A stretch of DNA of 10,851 bases from Anaerolineae bacterium. GTDB taxonomy: Bacteria; Chloroflexota; Anaerolineae; 4572-78. How positions within the stretch are numbered: the first letter of the stretch is position 1; every line of letters begins with the position of its first letter. A program made the position numbers and the translations under genes. Of the stretch, positions 1 through 5,213 are shown in pieces. A model generated the notes under the pieces. It made no database searches, was not told where the DNA came from, and saw only the letters and a list, made by a program, of their open reading frames with translations. The stretch covers positions 1-10,851 of the forward strand of contig JALVZI010000100.1 of assembly GCA_027022125.1 (NCBI GenBank), written 5' to 3'.

Positions 1-898
1 CCGTCACATCCAGTAAATTATCGCCGGACAAATATTTCAGCGGTTTATCGGGATGAATCACTTTCACATCTTCCGGTCGGATGAAAAACGGCACGGTATC
101 GCCCACCGAAACATCGGCGGGGGCGGCGCGCAGCGGAATATCGCCCCATGCCAGCATCACCCCATCCGCCGATTTTCCCGTCACCGTGCCATAAAACAGG
201 TTCGTCGCGCCCATAATTTTCGCCACCGCGGCACTTGCCGGATGGTTGAAAACCTCATTCACCCCCCCAAACTGACACACGCGACCATCTCGCAGCACCG
301 CCAGTTTATCGCCCAGCGCAAACGCATCATCCAAATCGTGGGTAATGACCACCACCGTCAATTGAAATTCTCGCTGCAAACGCACAATTTCCGTCTGCAA
401 CTCTTCGCGCACGGCTTTATCCAGCGCCGAAAACGGCTCATCCAGCAGCAACAGCGACGGTTTGACAATCAGCGCGCGCCCCAGCGCCACCCGCTGCTGC
501 TGTCCCCCCGAAAGTTGGTGCGGGTATCGGTGCGCCAAATCCTGTAAATGCAATCGCGCCAACATTTCCCGCACCGGCGCGCCGCGTCCCTGCATATAGC
601 GCAACCCATACGCCACATTTTGCGCCACCGTCATATGGGGGAAAAGGGCATATCCCTGAAAAACCACCCCGATACCCCGCCGGTGCATCGGCACAAATGT
701 GGACGGGCTTTCAAACAGCACCCGGTCATCCAGTTTGATGATACCGCTATCGGGCTTGACGAACCCGGCGATACTACCCAGCGTGAGCGTTTTCCCCGCG
801 CCGGAAGGTCCAAACAGCACCAGAATTTCGTTTTCGGTTTCAAACACCACCCGCAGCGAAAAATCGGGCAGTGTTTTTTCGATGTCCACTTTAAGCAT
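1..898 (-). CDS. modC: Molybdate ABC transporter ATP-binding protein ModC (C-terminus cut by window edge)
   Basis: This is the ATPase that powers molybdate uptake from the cytoplasmic face of the ModB channel. About 299 residues are visible from the ATG at 898. All ABC motifs are present: Walker A GPSGAGKT (30-37), Q-loop Gln81, signature LSGGQ (129-133), Walker B LLLLDEP (149-155), D-loop SALD (157-160) and switch His187. After about residue 230 a C-terminal TOBE/MOP-like domain begins and includes FIRPEDV; in the family this domain binds oxyanion. E. coli ModC has about 350 residues, so roughly 50 are missing beyond the edge. The start codon lies inside the end of modB (8-nt overlap), which points to translational coupling. 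The TOBE domain alone would fit other oxyanion or sugar importers, but the modA and modB neighbours make molybdate (or tungstate) the best call. Confidence 0.95.
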   Translation of the reverse strand, partial: MLKVDIEKTLPDFSLRVVFETENEILVLFGPSGAGKTLTLGSIAGFVKPDSGIIKLDDRVLFESPSTFVPMHRRGIGVVFQGYALFPHMTVAQNVAYGLRYMQGRGAPVREMLARLHLQDLAHRYPHQLSGGQQQRVALGRALIVKPSLLLLDEPFSALDKAVREELQTEIVRLQREFQLTVVVITHDLDDAFALGDKLAVLRDGRVCQFGGVNEVFNHPASAAVAKIMGATNLFYGTVTGKSADGVMLAWGDIPLRAAPADVSVGDTVPFFIRPEDVKVIHPDKPLKYLSGDNLLDVT

Positions 899-1568
899 GA
901 GATTCTTGTTTCGCGTCGGCACGTTTTTCCAAATGCCGAACCAAAAGCAGCAAGCCAAAAGCGACCGCCGTCATCAACAGCACCGCGCTGTTCGCCTCGG
1001 CGATTTTATTGGCTTGCACCAAATCGTAAATTGCCAGCGGCAAGGTTTGGGTGCGACCCGGAATATTGCCCGCCACCATCAGCGTTGCGCCGAACTCGCC
1101 CAAACTGCGGGCGAAAGTCAGCACCGCGCCCGCCAAAATGCCCCGCCGAGAAAGCGGCAGCGTCACATCCAGCAGCACGCGCCACCACGGCGCGCCCAGC
1201 GATGCGGCGGCTTTTTCCAAACGGGGGTCAACGGCGGCAATTGCCGCGCGGCTCGATTGCACCATCAACGGCAGCGAAACCACAGTGGATGCCACCACCG
1301 CCGCGCCCCATGTAAAAACCAGCCGAATACCGAGCGGATACAGCGGACCGCTGCGCCCCAAAATAAAGAGCAGATAGTAGCCCAGCACGGTCGGCGGCAA
1401 GATGAGCGGCAAGCTCAACACGGTTTCCACCGCGCTTTTGCCGCGAAAATCCTTTTTCGCCAGCCACAGCGCCAGCACCAGCCCCACCACCACCGCGATG
1501 GCGGTTGCCGCGCCGGCAACTTGCAGCGATAATATGAGAGGGGTCGTGATTTGTGGTTCAAAGTTCAA
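891..1568 (-). CDS. modB: Molybdate ABC transporter permease ModB
   Basis: This is the membrane channel subunit of the molybdate importer, 225 residues, the usual ModB length. Several hydrophobic segments are visible (about 12-35, 50-70, 85-105, 140-160, 190-210). Family landmarks are LPLILPPTVLGYYLL, the EAA coupling loop EKAAASLGAPWWRVLLDVTLP (split here by its E-A-A, G and LP positions), and FARSLGEFGATLMVAGNIPG. The start is a TTG at 1568. An in-frame stop lies 14 codons upstream with no ATG or GTG between, and the next internal candidates would remove the first membrane segment, so TTG is the best choice. No Shine-Dalgarno is seen. The first five or six codons fall in a heptad repeat array, so the N-terminus has been written by that repeat. 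The 3' end overlaps modC by 8 nt. Confidence 0.93.
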   Translation of the reverse strand: MNFEPQITTPLILSLQVAGAATAIAVVVGLVLALWLAKKDFRGKSAVETVLSLPLILPPTVLGYYLLFILGRSGPLYPLGIRLVFTWGAAVVASTVVSLPLMVQSSRAAIAAVDPRLEKAAASLGAPWWRVLLDVTLPLSRRGILAGAVLTFARSLGEFGATLMVAGNIPGRTQTLPLAIYDLVQANKIAEANSAVLLMTAVAFGLLLLVRHLEKRADAKQESHA

Positions 1569-1621
1569 GGTTTGTGGTTTCTGGTTTCGAGTTTCGGGTT
1601 TTTGGTTTCAAGTCCAAAGTC
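1556..1621. repeat. Heptad tandem array, GTTTCnn type (copy 1)
   Basis: Nine consecutive 7-nt units can be phased without a gap: GTTCAAA, GTTCAAG, GTTTGTG, GTTTCTG, GTTTCGA, GTTTCGG, GTTTTTG, GTTTCAA, GTCCAAA, then GTC. The left end overlaps the start codon and first codons of modB. Related arrays lie at 4335-4379 and 8983-9020 and all three end with GTTTCAA-GTCCAAA-GTC. Heptanucleotide tandem repeats (STRRs) are known from heterocystous cyanobacteria; these have a different sequence but the same period. Confidence 0.85.
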
Positions 1622-1623
1622 GT

Positions 1624-1725
1624 GTTGCAGAGTAGCAGGGTTGCAGGGTAGCAAGGTTGCAGAGTTGCAGGGTTGCAGAGTCTCACCTTCTCACTTTCTC
1701 ACCCGCTCACTTTCAGGGTTGCAGG
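1624..1725. repeat. Octad tandem array, GTTGCAGn type
   Basis: Phased 8-nt units run from 1624: GTTGCAGA, GTAGCAGG, GTTGCAGG, GTAGCAAG, GTTGCAGA, GTTGCAGG, GTTGCAGA. They pass in register into TCTCAC-type units (GTCTCACC, TTCTCACT, TTCTCACC, CGCTCACT) and, after a short slip, return to GTTGCAGG at 1718. The period is 8, unlike the 7 of the neighbouring array. It fills most of the modA-modB gap and has no coding potential. Confidence 0.8.
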
Positions 1726-1734
1726 GTGGTACTC

Positions 1735-1787
1735 GTCATTCGCTATTCGCCCATTCGCAAATTCGCTCACTCGCTATTCGTCATTCG
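1735..1787. repeat. Seven- to eight-nt tandem array, GCnATTC type
   Basis: Units GTCATTC, GCTATTC, GCCCATTC, GCAAATTC, GCTCACTC, GCTATTC, GTCATTC follow one another with 7 or 8 nt each. The last unit contains the reverse complement of the modA stop codon (1781-1783). Similar words in the opposite orientation occur at about 9030-9062. Confidence 0.75.
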
Positions 1788-2536
1788 TACCCGTATTTCC
1801 GCAAAATGGATTGCCCGTTTTCGCCCAGCAAAAATGCCACGAATTTTTCGGCGGCGGCGCGGCGGGGCGTATCGGCGATGATGCCCACCGCCTGATTGAC
1901 GGTCGGTTGCAGCGAGTCAGCCACCGGCACAAAACTGCCGTCATCCAGATTGACCACCAGCGACAGCGGCACCAGCGCCACCGACACATCGCCCGATTGA
2001 GCGTATGTGAGCGTTTGCCGCACATCATTGCCAAAAACCAGTTTCGGCTGCAGCGCGTCCCACACGCCCGCATTTTTCAGCACGCGCTCGGCGACGATGC
2101 CATACGGGGCGTGGTCGGGATTGGCAATTGCCACCCGCTCAAATCGAGAATCGGTCAGGTCGGCGACGGTGGCAGGCAATTGCGATTTTTTCCGGCTCCA
2201 CAGCACCAGCCGCCCGCGGGCATAATTTTGCACGGTGGCGGGGTCAACCAGCCCATTGGCAGTCAGTTGGGTCACATAATCTACATTTGCCGCCGCAAAC
2301 ACATCGGCGGGCGCACCCTGCTCAATCTGCTGGGCAAGTTTGCCACTGCTGCCAAAATTATATGTCACCGCGATACCGGTTTCGGTTTCAAACGCCCGCC
2401 CGATTTCTTCAAATGCGGGAATGAGATTCGCCGCAGCGGAAACCGTCAACGCCGAACCACCGTTTTTCGGCGCGCAACCGGCAAAAAAAACGAAGAAACC
2501 CAACAAACCATATAATATCCATTGCCAAAATCGCAT
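1781..2536 (-). CDS. modA: Molybdate-binding lipoprotein ModA
   Basis: This is the extracytoplasmic substrate-binding protein that captures molybdate and delivers it to ModB. It has 251 residues, the normal family length. The N-terminus is a lipoprotein signal peptide: Arg2, a hydrophobic core (about 6-18) and lipobox FAGC with Cys21 as the lipidation site, so the mature protein should be membrane-tethered. ModA landmarks are VSAAANLIPAF near the mature N-terminus and FGSSGKLAQQIEQGAPADVF, which carries the Ser residues that bind oxyanion in this family. The start is the ATG at 2536, directly before the signal peptide; only a weak AAGG lies upstream. modB follows after 212 nt of repeat arrays, an unusually long gap for this operon. 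The final GAA-TGA lies within the last unit of an array. Tungstate is an alternative substrate. Confidence 0.95.
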   Translation of the reverse strand: MRFWQWILYGLLGFFVFFAGCAPKNGGSALTVSAAANLIPAFEEIGRAFETETGIAVTYNFGSSGKLAQQIEQGAPADVFAAANVDYVTQLTANGLVDPATVQNYARGRLVLWSRKKSQLPATVADLTDSRFERVAIANPDHAPYGIVAERVLKNAGVWDALQPKLVFGNDVRQTLTYAQSGDVSVALVPLSLVVNLDDGSFVPVADSLQPTVNQAVGIIADTPRRAAAEKFVAFLLGENGQSILRKYGYE

Positions 2537-2566
2537 AATTCTAATCTAACCTTAATCTTTTTTTTA

Positions 2567-2594
2567 TTCGCTTTTAATTTTTAACAAGTATAAT
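2567..2594 (+). promoter_or_regulatory. Candidate promoter of the plus-strand small RNA
   Basis: A perfect -10 TATAAT lies at 2589-2594. The best -35 is the poor match TTCGCT at 2567-2572 (16-nt spacer), in an AT-rich stretch that stands out from the GC-richer surroundings. Predicted start is about 2601. On the opposite strand TATACT (2592-2587) overlaps it and could be a modA -10, but I see no good -35 for that. Confidence 0.5.
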
Positions 2595-2600
2595 TAGAAA

Positions 2601-2693
2601 TGTAGTTTGAAGGTTCCTGTAAATTCCTCAAAGGAACCCTCCTCCCTCCCTCCTGTAAGACCGGTGTCGTGGCAGCGCCGGTCTTCTTCTTTT
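2601..2693 (+). ncRNA. Candidate small regulatory RNA with anti-Shine-Dalgarno linker
   Basis: The sequence reads as a complete small-RNA gene. After a TATAAT box there is a 5' hairpin, GGTTCCT (2612-2618) pairing with AGGAACC (2632-2638) around a 13-nt loop that itself holds TTCCTC. Next comes an unstructured pyrimidine linker, CTCCTCCCTCCCTCCTGT (2639-2656), then an intrinsic terminator hairpin with a T-rich tail ending at 2693. The linker contains CCTCC words repeated, the complement of Shine-Dalgarno sequences. Known sRNAs with such C-rich unpaired stretches (cyanobacterial Yfr1, staphylococcal C-rich sRNAs, proteobacterial 'cuckoo' RNAs) bind mRNA start regions. Homology to those is not claimed. 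On the other strand the hairpin has no U-tail, so the plus-strand reading is favoured. Exact ends are estimates. Confidence 0.6.
2657..2693 (+). terminator. Intrinsic terminator of the candidate small RNA
   Basis: AAGACCGG (2657-2664) pairs with CCGGTCTT (2678-2685), and the stem can be extended by G-U, G-C and U-G pairs to an 11-bp stem with a 7-nt loop. It is followed by CTTCTTTT (2686-2693). The T-rich tail is only on the plus strand. The tail overlaps the stop codon of the facing protease gene. Confidence 0.7.
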
Positions 2694-3633
2694 AAACCCC
2701 GCCCAACATCGGCGATAGCAGCCGCGAGAGAATATCGAGCACGGCAAACACCCCGAATAACCCCACCACCAAAAAACCGCCCACCGCGGCGAGCACCCAA
2801 TCGGTATCGGTGGGAGAAACCGCCGGGCGTTTCGGCGGCGGGGTGGAACGCCACAGCAGAACCAGCATCCAAATGAACAGAGGCAGCACCACCGCGCCGA
2901 TTTCCAGCACGGCAACATCACTCAGCCAATCGAGCCGATTTTGGTTCAGCAGGGTAACGAAACTGAGCAGATTGAACACGGCGTGCAGCACCATCGGCGG
3001 GAAGATGGAACCGCTGCGCAGCGCCACCACCCCCAACAGCACACCGACAATCACCAGCGAAACCAGTTGTGCCAACTGTCCGTGCAGCATTCCGAACAGC
3101 ACCCCGCTGGCGAGCGCCGCCGCGCCGCCGCCGACGGGCAGCCACCCGTGCAGCACAAATCCGCGAAACATCGGCTCTTCCACCAGCGGTGCGGCAAAAA
3201 TGATGGTGACACCCAAAATGACCGCTTGCATGGTTGTTTGCGGGGTCGGCACTTCCGGCGCAGCCCCAATTTTCGACAGCAGCCATTCAAACGGCAGCGC
3301 CGCCGCGTTTGCCGGAAACCACACCAGCGCGCCCAGCGCCGCCGCCAGCAGTATCATTTTCGCCGATGCGGGTCGCAGGGCAAAAGTTTCTCGCAGCGAA
3401 AAGCCGCGCAGAAACACCCAGCCCAGCAGCGGCACCAGCAGCAAAATTTCGCCGAAAAACGAAAAGTATATCAACCCCGATTGTCCCAATTGCAACACGG
3501 CATTCAACGCGCCGAGCGCCACCAGCAGCACCAGCAGGGTGAGCATTTGCACCACCACCAGCCCGACACTTTCCCACAGGCGGGGGCTTTTGGGTGGGGT
3601 TTCGGGTTCCGGCAAAAGAATTGACTCGCTCAC
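2692..3633 (-). CDS. CPBP (CAAX/ABI) family intramembrane metalloprotease
   Basis: A polytopic membrane protein of 313 residues in the Abi/CPBP family, which includes prenyl-protein proteases (Rce1) and bacterial proteins linked to bacteriocin immunity or sorting. The family motifs are intact: EExxxR at Glu152-Glu153-Arg157 (VEEPMFRG), FxxxH at Phe180-His184 (FGMLHG) and HxxxN at His217-Asn221 (HAVFN). About eight hydrophobic segments are visible, with a Pro-rich cytoplasmic-looking loop at about 262-275 and an additional hydrophobic C-terminal segment. The start is GTG at 3633; the rpiA stop codon overlaps it as GTGA, so translation is probably coupled to rpiA. The substrate is unknown and rpiA gives no functional hint. 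The stop codon lies within the tail of an oppositely oriented terminator. Confidence 0.92.
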   Translation of the reverse strand: MSESILLPEPETPPKSPRLWESVGLVVVQMLTLLVLLVALGALNAVLQLGQSGLIYFSFFGEILLLVPLLGWVFLRGFSLRETFALRPASAKMILLAAALGALVWFPANAAALPFEWLLSKIGAAPEVPTPQTTMQAVILGVTIIFAAPLVEEPMFRGFVLHGWLPVGGGAAALASGVLFGMLHGQLAQLVSLVIVGVLLGVVALRSGSIFPPMVLHAVFNLLSFVTLLNQNRLDWLSDVAVLEIGAVVLPLFIWMLVLLWRSTPPPKRPAVSPTDTDWVLAAVGGFLVVGLFGVFAVLDILSRLLSPMLGGV

Positions 3634-4322
3634 GCGCGCCTCAAATGACGAATGCCGCTCGGTGCAGCGACAATCACATCCGTCACCATATCGAGAAACA
3701 ATCCGTGTCCCACAACGCCGGTTCGCCCCGCCAGTGCGCGGTGAACGGCGTGCGGGTCGTCTATGCCGCCGGGGAAAAAACAGTGCAGAATGTAATTTTG
3801 GTTGTCGGTGACGAACGGTTCGCCGTCCGTTTCGCGGCGTTCCACCCGGCAGCCGAGTTTTTCTGCCAGCCAGCGCGCCTGCACCTGCCAGCCGAACGGG
3901 GTCACTTCCACCGGCAGAGGTCCGCGCGTGCCCAGTTTTTCCACCATTTTTCCGGAATCCACAATGATGACCAACCGTTCGGCGTGCATTTCCACCAATT
4001 TTTCGCGCACCAGCGCCCCACCCCAGCCTTTGGTCACATCCAGTGCGGGCGAAACTTCATCCGCGCCGTCAATCGCCAAATCAATGCGGGGGTAATCCGC
4101 CAAATCACCCAGCAGAATGCCCCACGCCGTCGCCTGCCGCGCCGTGGCTTCAGAGGTGGGGATGCCGACGATATTTTTCAGCGCCCCCGATTTCACTTTT
4201 TCGCCAATCATATCGACAGCGTAACGGGTGGTCGAGCCGGTTCCCAGCCCCAAAACCATCCCGTCAGCGACGAATGTCACCGCTTTCGCCGCGGCTTGTG
4301 CTTTCAATTGTTCCTGTTTCAT
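3630..4322 (-). CDS. rpiA: Ribose-5-phosphate isomerase A
   Basis: RpiA interconverts ribose 5-phosphate and ribulose 5-phosphate in the non-oxidative pentose phosphate pathway (or Calvin cycle), in the cytoplasm. Family motifs are complete: phosphate-binding GLGTGST (25-31), DGADE (85-89, matching E. coli Asp81/Asp84), and KGWGGALVREK (98-108) with Lys98 and Glu107 corresponding to E. coli Lys94 and the catalytic base Glu103. Length is 230 residues, against 219 in E. coli. I chose ATG 4322 because MKQEQLK aligns with the E. coli N-terminus and a GGAA lies 6 nt upstream; ATG 4334 and TTG 4340 are in-frame alternatives, the latter inside a repeat array. It is the first gene of a transcript continuing into the CPBP protease, with a recognisable promoter at 4422-4450. 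Confidence 0.95.
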   Translation of the reverse strand: MKQEQLKAQAAAKAVTFVADGMVLGLGTGSTTRYAVDMIGEKVKSGALKNIVGIPTSEATARQATAWGILLGDLADYPRIDLAIDGADEVSPALDVTKGWGGALVREKLVEMHAERLVIIVDSGKMVEKLGTRGPLPVEVTPFGWQVQARWLAEKLGCRVERRETDGEPFVTDNQNYILHCFFPGGIDDPHAVHRALAGRTGVVGHGLFLDMVTDVIVAAPSGIRHLRRA

Positions 4323-4334
4323 GTGATGTTCCAT

Positions 4335-4410
4335 GTTCAAAGTTCAAGGTTTCAGGTTTCAAGTTTCAAGTCCAAAGTCACTCATCACGCATCACGCATC
4401 ACGCATCACA
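4335..4410. repeat. Heptad tandem array (GTTTCnn type, copy 2) plus CATCACG array
   Basis: Units GTTCAAA, GTTCAAG, GTTTCAG, GTTTCAA, GTTTCAA, GTCCAAA run from 4335 to 4376. After a 6-nt junction come three exact CATCACG heptads and a fourth ending in A (4383-4410). The first 18 nt (4335-4352) are identical to 1556-1573, beside modB. CATCACG recurs singly at 7405-7411 and 7477-7483. The array makes up almost the whole predicted rpiA leader. Confidence 0.85.
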
Positions 4411-4421
4411 AACCGGTGGGT

Positions 4422-4450
4422 ATTCTAATGCACCCGGCGGCGATAACCAA
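4422..4450 (-). promoter_or_regulatory. Candidate rpiA promoter
   Basis: On the minus strand TTGGTT (4450-4445), a 17-nt spacer and TAGAAT (4427-4422) form a plausible housekeeping-sigma promoter (-10 matches 5 of 6, -35 only 3 of 6). The start would be near 4415, giving a leader of about 90 nt built of heptad repeats. Confidence 0.5.
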
Positions 4451-4473
4451 ATATGATGAGTATTCAGAGGAAC

Positions 4474-4589
4474 GGGAAAAACGCCCTTCGATACGCGGTT
4501 CGCGGGGCGAACCGCTACTCAGGATGCGTTTTTCCCTGCCGATTTCATCCTGAGTAGCCCGCAGGGCGTATCGAAGGGTGAAAATCGGC
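4474..4589. repeat. Pair of facing REP-like palindromes
   Basis: Element 1: outer arms GGGAAAAACGC (4474-4484) and GCGTTTTTCCC (4526-4536) enclose CCCTTCGATAC...CTACTCAGGATG and a perfect inner hairpin GCGGTTCGC/GCGAACCGC (4495-4503, 4507-4515; 3-nt loop). Element 2 is the same unit inverted: ATCCTGAGTAG...GTATCGAAGGG with inner GCCC/GGGC, framed by GCCGATTTCA (4538-4547) and TGAAAATCGGC (4579-4589). This inverted pairing resembles BIME arrangements of REP sequences. A related copy is at 7318-7391. It sits between divergent promoters. Confidence 0.8.
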
Positions 4590-4646
4590 AAAATAACCAC
4601 TATGCGCCGAATGGTTACCAATTTGCGATGGGACGCAGGCGCGCCT

Positions 4647-4674
4647 TTGACTGACTTTTGCCGTGTGGTATAAT
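4647..4674 (+). promoter_or_regulatory. Strong candidate promoter with extended -10
   Basis: TTGACT (4647-4652), a 16-nt spacer and a perfect TATAAT (4669-4674) preceded by TG one base upstream (4666-4667) make this the clearest promoter in the window. Predicted start is about 4681, giving a leader of about 47 nt to the ATG at 4728. It drives the two-gene operon ending at the terminator at 6370-6399. Confidence 0.8.
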
Positions 4675-4727
4675 CTCCCCCGACAAAACTATATGCCGCA
4701 CGATTTTTCGGCATTCGGAGAAATTTT

Positions 4728-5213
4728 ATGACAGACGTTCCGCAATTTATATCGGTAACACCCACTGTTTTGGATGACCGGCGGGTGACAGTAAACATAA
4801 AAACCGCCAATCTACCCGAAGTGAACCGTTTGGGCGCGTGTCTGGTGAATCTCGACCAGCCACCTGCACCCAATGTGACCCTGAATCTCGATACCGGCAG
4901 CGCGCCGGTTGCGCCGCCGCCCGTCAACGAGAAACCCGACACCGGCGACGATGAGTCTGTGGATGTGTCACAGTTTGAGCAGAGCAAATTCCCGGTGGTG
5001 GAAGTGAATCTGGTGGATGCAGACGACAATTTTGTCGCTCATTCGATGATTATCGAGCATCAGGAACCCGATTTGTCCATCACCATGCACGTCCGCTCAC
5101 CGCAGGCGGGGCAAACCTACACCGCCTACGCGGAAATGATTTACCATCAGGAACTGGTGCATGTGGTCAGCGCCCCGTTTGTTTGGGAACCGCAAGAGTT
5201 GAACACACCGTAA
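4728..5213 (+). CDS. Hypothetical soluble protein, probably beta-rich
   Basis: I do not recognise the family. The 161-residue protein has no signal peptide or membrane segment and only one Cys. It appears to have two parts: an N-terminal segment of alternating hydrophobic residues (about 5-55), a Pro/Asp-rich linker (about 56-82), and a second segment (about 88-155) with strand-like patterns such as FPVVEVNLVDADDN and TYTAYAEMIYH, ending in FVWEP. This suggests a beta-sandwich, which is a guess from pattern only. It is acidic in the linker. Start evidence is good: GGAG at 4717-4720 lies 7 nt before the ATG, behind a strong promoter. Its stop overlaps the protease start as TAATG, so the two proteins are probably made in step and may work together, for example as a partner or substrate adaptor. 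Confidence 0.8.
   Translation: MTDVPQFISVTPTVLDDRRVTVNIKTANLPEVNRLGACLVNLDQPPAPNVTLNLDTGSAPVAPPPVNEKPDTGDDESVDVSQFEQSKFPVVEVNLVDADDNFVAHSMIIEHQEPDLSITMHVRSPQAGQTYTAYAEMIYHQELVHVVSAPFVWEPQELNTP

Noticed and set aside
53..1532. Several plus-strand open frames over modC and modB
   Set aside because: All lie opposite well-supported ABC transporter genes and show shadow composition.
1673..2515. Long plus-strand open frame (280 codons) opposite modA
   Set aside because: It is antisense to a clear ModA with lipobox and family motifs. The predicted protein is rich in Arg, His and Gln, typical of shadow frames, and it begins in a tandem array.
2575..2640. Sixteen-codon minus-strand reading frame starting with TTG after a GGAGGG run
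   Set aside because: Too short, non-ATG start and no recognisable peptide pattern; it coincides with the small RNA on the other strand.
2637..2654. G-quadruplex on the minus strand (GG/GGG tracts)
   Set aside because: Four or five short G tracts exist, but only three are GGG; the plus-strand C-rich linker of the candidate small RNA explains the sequence better.
2537..2691. Molybdenum-cofactor riboswitch or ModE operator before modA
   Set aside because: I see no ModE-type ATCGCTATATA palindrome and no Moco-motif core, and the best hairpins read as a plus-strand RNA with its own terminator.
4383..4410. CATCACG repeats considered as a CRISPR array
   Set aside because: Units are 7 nt, contiguous and without spacers; no cas genes are present.
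3594..4553. Plus-strand open frame (319 codons) opposite rpiA
   Set aside because: Shadow of the RpiA frame with biased His/Arg/Phe composition and no recognisable motif; it runs through the repeat arrays.
4406..5029. Minus-strand open frame (207 codons) opposite the unknown protein gene
   Set aside because: The plus-strand gene at 4728 has a strong promoter, a Shine-Dalgarno and a coupled downstream gene; this frame crosses REP palindromes and has Ser/Thr/Arg-rich shadow composition.
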